Shown here: positions 7,471-9,516 of the stretch, one piece after another
How the letters are laid out: each line of letters starts with the position of its first letter
Numbering within the stretch: position 1 is the first letter of the stretch
Source: DATGYC01 sp035298385
GTDB lineage: Bacteria > Bacillota > Sulfobacillia > Symbiobacteriales > Symbiobacteriaceae
Assembly (NCBI GenBank): GCA_035298385.1
Contig: DATGYC010000127.1
Location: 1-9,516 of the forward strand
Length of the DNA stretch: 9,516 bases
Reading direction: 5' to 3'
Notes under the pieces: generated by a model
What the model saw: only the letters and a program-made list of their open reading frames with translations
Told to the model about the DNA's origin: nothing
Database searches by the model: none
Program-made: the position numbers and the translations under genes

Positions 7471-7476
7471 ATCATC
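7471..7476 (-). promoter_or_regulatory. Possible -10 element of the nitric oxide reductase gene
   Basis: On the minus strand GATGAT (4 of 6 matches to TATAAT) lies 21 bases before the start codon. A start site 7 bases downstream would put the Crp/Fnr-like palindrome at about -42.5, close to the -41.5 of activator-dependent promoters. No -35 box is expected in that class. The support is positional only. Confidence 0.3.
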
Positions 7477-7499
7477 CATGACGATCAGCCCCGCTGAAA

Positions 7500-7513
7500 G
7501 TGATTATCATCAC
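7500..7513. promoter_or_regulatory. Crp/Fnr-family operator, perfect palindrome
   Basis: GTGAT-TATC-ATCAC is a perfect 5-4-5 palindrome between the divergent nitric oxide reductase and radical SAM genes. It equals the core of the Crp consensus (GTGAT-N4-ATCAC) and differs from the Fnr consensus (TTGAT-N4-ATCAA) only at the outer base of each arm. Its centre (7506.5) is 41.5 bases from the start site predicted by the TATCCT box for the plus-strand operon. Regulators of this superfamily (Fnr, Dnr, NnrR and relatives) control nitrogen-oxide genes widely. Which one binds here is unknown. Confidence 0.65.
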
Positions 7514-7535
7514 AGCGTTTTTCCCAGGGTTGACT

Positions 7536-7548
7536 TATCCTGTATATC
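7536..7548 (+). promoter_or_regulatory. Possible -10 box and start site for the radical SAM-hemerythrin operon
   Basis: TATCCT (7536-7541) predicts a transcript start near 7548. This is exactly 41.5 bases from the centre of the upstream Crp/Fnr-like palindrome, the class II activation geometry. No -35 box is seen at 7513-7518. The leader would be only about 18 bases and would begin right at AGGAGG (7549-7554). The overlapping sequence CCTG-TATAT-CAGG (7539-7551) forms a small palindrome. Confidence 0.4.
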
Positions 7549-7565
7549 AGGAGGTGGAGCGCCCA

Positions 7566-8702
7566 ATGATGCCCATCCATTCGTTTGACCAGGCGCCCAT
7601 GGTTGTAATCTGGGAGATTACCCGCGCTTGTGCCCTCGCTTGCCAACACTGCCGTGCCGACGCACAGACCCGTCGTCACCCGCTCGAGCTGACCTTTGAA
7701 GAGGGTTGCCGGATTATGGACCAGGTGAAGGAGCTCGGCTCGCCCATCTTCGTCCTGACCGGTGGCGACCCATTCCTGCGCAAGGATTTCAATGAGCTGG
7801 TCCGCTATGGCACCTCGATCGGCCTGCGCGTCTCCTCTAGCCCCTCTGGCACGAAGCTGGCCACCCGCGAGGCGATGCAGCAGGCTGCCGATGCCGGCCT
7901 GCGGCGTGTGCAGTTCAGCCTGGATGGCGCCACCCCGGAGAGCCATGACGCCTTCCGCGGCGTCAAGGGCTCCTTCCAGTGGACGATGGACGGGCTCCGC
8001 TTCGCCCGCGAGGCCGGCATGGAGGTCCAGATCGGCACCACCGTCTCCCGCCACTCGCTCCACGAGCTAAAGGAGATCGCCAAGATCGTCGAAGAGAATG
8101 AGTGCAGCCTCTGGTCGCTCTTCTTCCTGATCCCGGTCGGGCGTGGCCAGACGGAGGCGATGATCAGCCCATCAGAGGGCGAGGAAGTCCTTGAGTGGCT
8201 CCATAGCCTGATCGGCACGGTGCCCTATGCGATCAAGACGACCGAGGCGCCCTTCTTCCGGCGTGTCGTCGCCCAGAAGGGCGGCAAGATGCAGATGCCA
8301 CTAATGGCCGCCTCTGGCGGGGCGCCCCACCCGGCGTTTGCCGGTAAGTCGCTCGCCTCCCCCGCCCCCGGCTTGGCCATGCCGGGGCAGATCGCCTCCT
8401 TCGGGATTAATGACGGAAAGGGCTTCGTCTTCATCGATCACCTAGGTGAGGTCCACCCGAGTGGCTTCCTGCCCGTCTCAGCCGGGAATATCCGGGATCA
8501 GGATCTGGGTACGATCTATCGGGAGTCACCGCTCTTCCGGTCACTCCGGGATGCGAATCAGCTAAAGGGCAAGTGCGGGGCCTGCGAGTTCCGCGAGCTC
8601 TGCGGCGGCTCCCGGGCACGTGCCTACGGCATGACCGGGGACTACCTGGAGAGCGACCCCTCTTGTGTCTACATTCCGGCGGCTCTTCGGGGCGCCAACT
8701 AG
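7566..8702 (+). CDS. Radical SAM/SPASM protein, AhbC/AhbD/NirJ-like group
   Basis: This 378-aa enzyme has two cluster-binding regions. Near the N-terminus, CALACQHC gives the radical SAM CxxxCxxC (Cys22, Cys26, Cys29), with the SAM-binding LTGGDP at 64-69. Near the C-terminus, Cys337-xx-Cys340-x5-Cys346-x20-Cys367 matches the short SPASM-type set of AhbC, AhbD and NirJ, which modify tetrapyrroles (heme and heme d1 routes). Phrases such as WEITRACALACQHCRAD, SLDGATPESHDAFRG and KCGACEFRELCGGSRARAYG recall a widespread uncharacterised subfamily (BA_1875/TIGR04053-like, from memory). The exact substrate is unknown. Residues about 236-275 form a Gly/Pro/Ala-rich insert. ATG 7566 (or the next codon, ATG 7569) is preferred over GTG 7500: it has AGGAGG 11 bases upstream, and the longer form would run through the operator. 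It leads a two-gene operon with the hemerythrin gene, whose ribosome site overlaps this stop codon. Confidence 0.9.
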   Translation: MMPIHSFDQAPMVVIWEITRACALACQHCRADAQTRRHPLELTFEEGCRIMDQVKELGSPIFVLTGGDPFLRKDFNELVRYGTSIGLRVSSSPSGTKLATREAMQQAADAGLRRVQFSLDGATPESHDAFRGVKGSFQWTMDGLRFAREAGMEVQIGTTVSRHSLHELKEIAKIVEENECSLWSLFFLIPVGRGQTEAMISPSEGEEVLEWLHSLIGTVPYAIKTTEAPFFRRVVAQKGGKMQMPLMAASGGAPHPAFAGKSLASPAPGLAMPGQIASFGINDGKGFVFIDHLGEVHPSGFLPVSAGNIRDQDLGTIYRESPLFRSLRDANQLKGKCGACEFRELCGGSRARAYGMTGDYLESDPSCVYIPAALRGAN

Positions 8703-8716
8703 GAGGCGTACGATCG

Positions 8717-9190
8717 ATGAATCAGCAGCCGACAGGCCTGACAATCCTGCTGCGGGAGCACCGAGAGGTCGAGGAGCACCTGGAGAAGGCCAAGGGCTGG
8801 ATCCCCACCCTGCAGGCCGAGGGCGCCCCTGCCGTCGATCGGCTGGCAGACGAGCTTCAGACCTTCGCCGGGGCGATCAAGGATGATCTGGCCCTCCACA
8901 TTGCGCACGAGGACAAGGCCCTCTTTCCGGTTCTAGCCCGACACATCGGCGATAAGTCTGGTCCCATCTTCGTGATGCTCCTTGAGCATCGCCACATGGA
9001 GGGTGACCAGGCCCGCTTTGAAGCCGCTCTGGCTACGAAGGATGCCGCCGTCTTGGCAGATTCGGCCAACAAGATCGTCAGCGTCCTCTCTGGCCACATG
9101 TGGAAGGAAGAGCAGATCCTCTTCCCGATGGCGCAGCGGACCCTGAGCCCCGAGGAGTGGGCCGAGGTTGAGCAGTTGATGGGCGCCTGA
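8717..9190 (+). CDS. Hemerythrin HHE-domain protein
   Basis: This 157-aa soluble protein is a single four-helix hemerythrin domain. The predicted di-iron ligands are all visible: His15 (REHREVEEHL), His61 with Glu65 (HIAHEDKALFP), His91 (LEHRHMEGD), and His127 with Glu131 (HMWKEEQILFP). Such proteins bind O2 or NO or help protect or repair iron sites; relatives such as YtfE/RIC/ScdA repair nitrosylated Fe-S clusters, but the N-terminal ScdA domain of those proteins is absent here. ATG 8717 has a clean AGGAGG (8701-8706) that overlaps the stop codon of the radical SAM gene, with a 14-base gap between the genes, so the pair is almost certainly co-transcribed. A terminator follows. The role in NO or oxygen handling is inferred from the neighbours. 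Confidence 0.92.
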   Translation: MNQQPTGLTILLREHREVEEHLEKAKGWIPTLQAEGAPAVDRLADELQTFAGAIKDDLALHIAHEDKALFPVLARHIGDKSGPIFVMLLEHRHMEGDQARFEAALATKDAAVLADSANKIVSVLSGHMWKEEQILFPMAQRTLSPEEWAEVEQLMGA

Positions 9191-9201
9191 TCGGTACGGT
9201 G

Positions 9202-9235
9202 AAAAGGCCGCTGGGGGTCACCTCAGCGGCTTTTG
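9202..9235 (+). terminator. Intrinsic terminator of the radical SAM-hemerythrin operon
   Basis: GCCGCTG (9207-9213) pairs with CAGCGGC (9224-9230), flanked by AAAA upstream and TTTT (9231-9234) downstream, 12 bases after the hemerythrin stop. A second small hairpin, CTGCCC-GCAA-GGGCAG with a GNRA-type loop, follows at 9237-9252. Confidence 0.85.
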
Positions 9236-9278
9236 CCTGCCCGCAAGGGCAGACCAAGCAGATCTTCCCCTACACCAA

Positions 9279-9310
9279 GAAGAGCCCTCCCCGGCCAGGG
9301 AGGACTCTTC
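9279..9310 (-). terminator. Terminator hairpin of the DUF2249 gene
   Basis: GAAGAGCCCTCCC (9279-9291) and GGGAGGACTCTTC (9298-9310) pair with one C-A mismatch around a CGGCCA loop. On the minus strand it starts 15 bases past the DUF2249 stop codon and ends in a pyrimidine-rich TCTTCTT tail, so it probably ends that transcript. Confidence 0.65.
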
Positions 9311-9324
9311 CTATGAGGTTCGAC

Positions 9325-9516
9325 CTACTTGCGGGTGATCTCGACCTTCCAGACCGGGCCGGTCTCCACGTAGTTCCACTCGAACTGATCCTTCAGTTCG
9401 GCAGCGAAGTGGTAGTAGAGCGGCTTCGGATCGTGGTCGTTGACCAGGAGCATCGTCTCACCAGCCTCAAGGCTGAAGAAGGTCGTGAAGATCAGCGGGT
9501 GCTTCTGGGGCGGGGG
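9325..9516 (-). CDS. DUF2249-domain protein, C-terminal fragment
   Basis: The frame is open from the right edge to TAG at 9325-9327, giving the last 63 residues of a protein whose start lies outside the window. The sequence HPLIFTTFFSLEAGETMLLV, then NDHDPKPLYYHF, an FEWNYVETGPVWKVEI strand and the final RK, matches the DUF2249 core, including its hallmark NDHDPxPLYY. DUF2249 domains are small, often sit beside or fused to hemerythrin domains, and occur near nitrogen-oxide and iron-sulfur genes; their biochemical role is not established. Here the gene converges on a hemerythrin gene, in line with that habit. The preceding residues (PPPQK) suggest a short proline-rich linker or N-terminal region. 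Confidence 0.88.
   Translation of the reverse strand, partial: PPPQKHPLIFTTFFSLEAGETMLLVNDHDPKPLYYHFAAELKDQFEWNYVETGPVWKVEITRK

Noticed and set aside
7530..7535. TTGACT as a -35 box
   Set aside because: Its -10 partner would fall at about 7553, within the AGGAGG ribosome-binding site, where the sequence GGTGGA does not resemble TATAAT.
7500..7565. Extended GTG start of the radical SAM protein at 7500
   Set aside because: The added residues would be encoded by the operator and promoter, no SD precedes GTG, and ATG 7566 has AGGAGG at a workable distance.

Overview
The window is GC-rich (roughly 60-65% by eye), and every gene has a strong AGGAGG-like ribosome-binding site. It carries a quinol-type nitric oxide reductase, a radical SAM/SPASM protein of the AhbC/AhbD/NirJ-like group, a hemerythrin and a DUF2249 protein. 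This fits a thermophilic or facultatively anaerobic bacterium capable of denitrification or NO detoxification. The SD-rich starts and gene content suggest a high-GC Bacillota (Symbiobacteriia-like) or a Chloroflexota, but the taxon is an inference of low confidence.

Layout. (1) Positions 1-2918, minus strand: two tightly linked genes for inner-membrane permeases of the Dpp/Opp ABC transporter class. The second runs off the left edge and carries, after its last membrane helix, a large extra domain of more than 300 residues. That domain looks like an inactivated gluzincin (peptidase MA-like) domain. (2) 2919-3068: a short intergenic region full of hairpins. (3) 3069-3956, minus: a secreted lipoprotein esterase of the EstD/Fes-like alpha/beta-hydrolase family. 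(4) 4097-5041, plus, divergent from the esterase: a tandem-repeat beta-propeller protein resembling PLL/DUF346-type lectins, with no visible signal peptide. (5) 5046-5078: a strong hairpin terminator shared by two convergent genes. (6) 5089-7449, minus: quinol-dependent nitric oxide reductase with all heme and FeB ligands present. (7) 7450-7565: a divergent regulatory region with a perfect Crp/Fnr-type palindrome. (8) 7566-9190, plus: a radical SAM/SPASM gene and a hemerythrin gene in a two-gene operon, closed by a terminator. (9) 9325-9516, minus: the C-terminal end of a DUF2249 protein, convergent with the operon and with its own terminator hairpin.

How they may work together. The right half reads as one nitrogen-oxide response module. 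The nitric oxide reductase reduces NO to N2O at the membrane, the hemerythrin has a di-iron site that could sense or bind O2 or NO, and the radical SAM enzyme belongs to a group that includes heme and heme d1 biosynthesis enzymes. The Crp/Fnr-type site lies where it could activate both divergent units at once. The left half is a transport, surface and hydrolysis region with no obvious link to NO. Its most unusual element is the permease fused to a peptidase-like, probably non-catalytic, domain. I found no RNA genes, insertion sequences or CRISPR arrays, and no gene-free stretch longer than about 150 bases.
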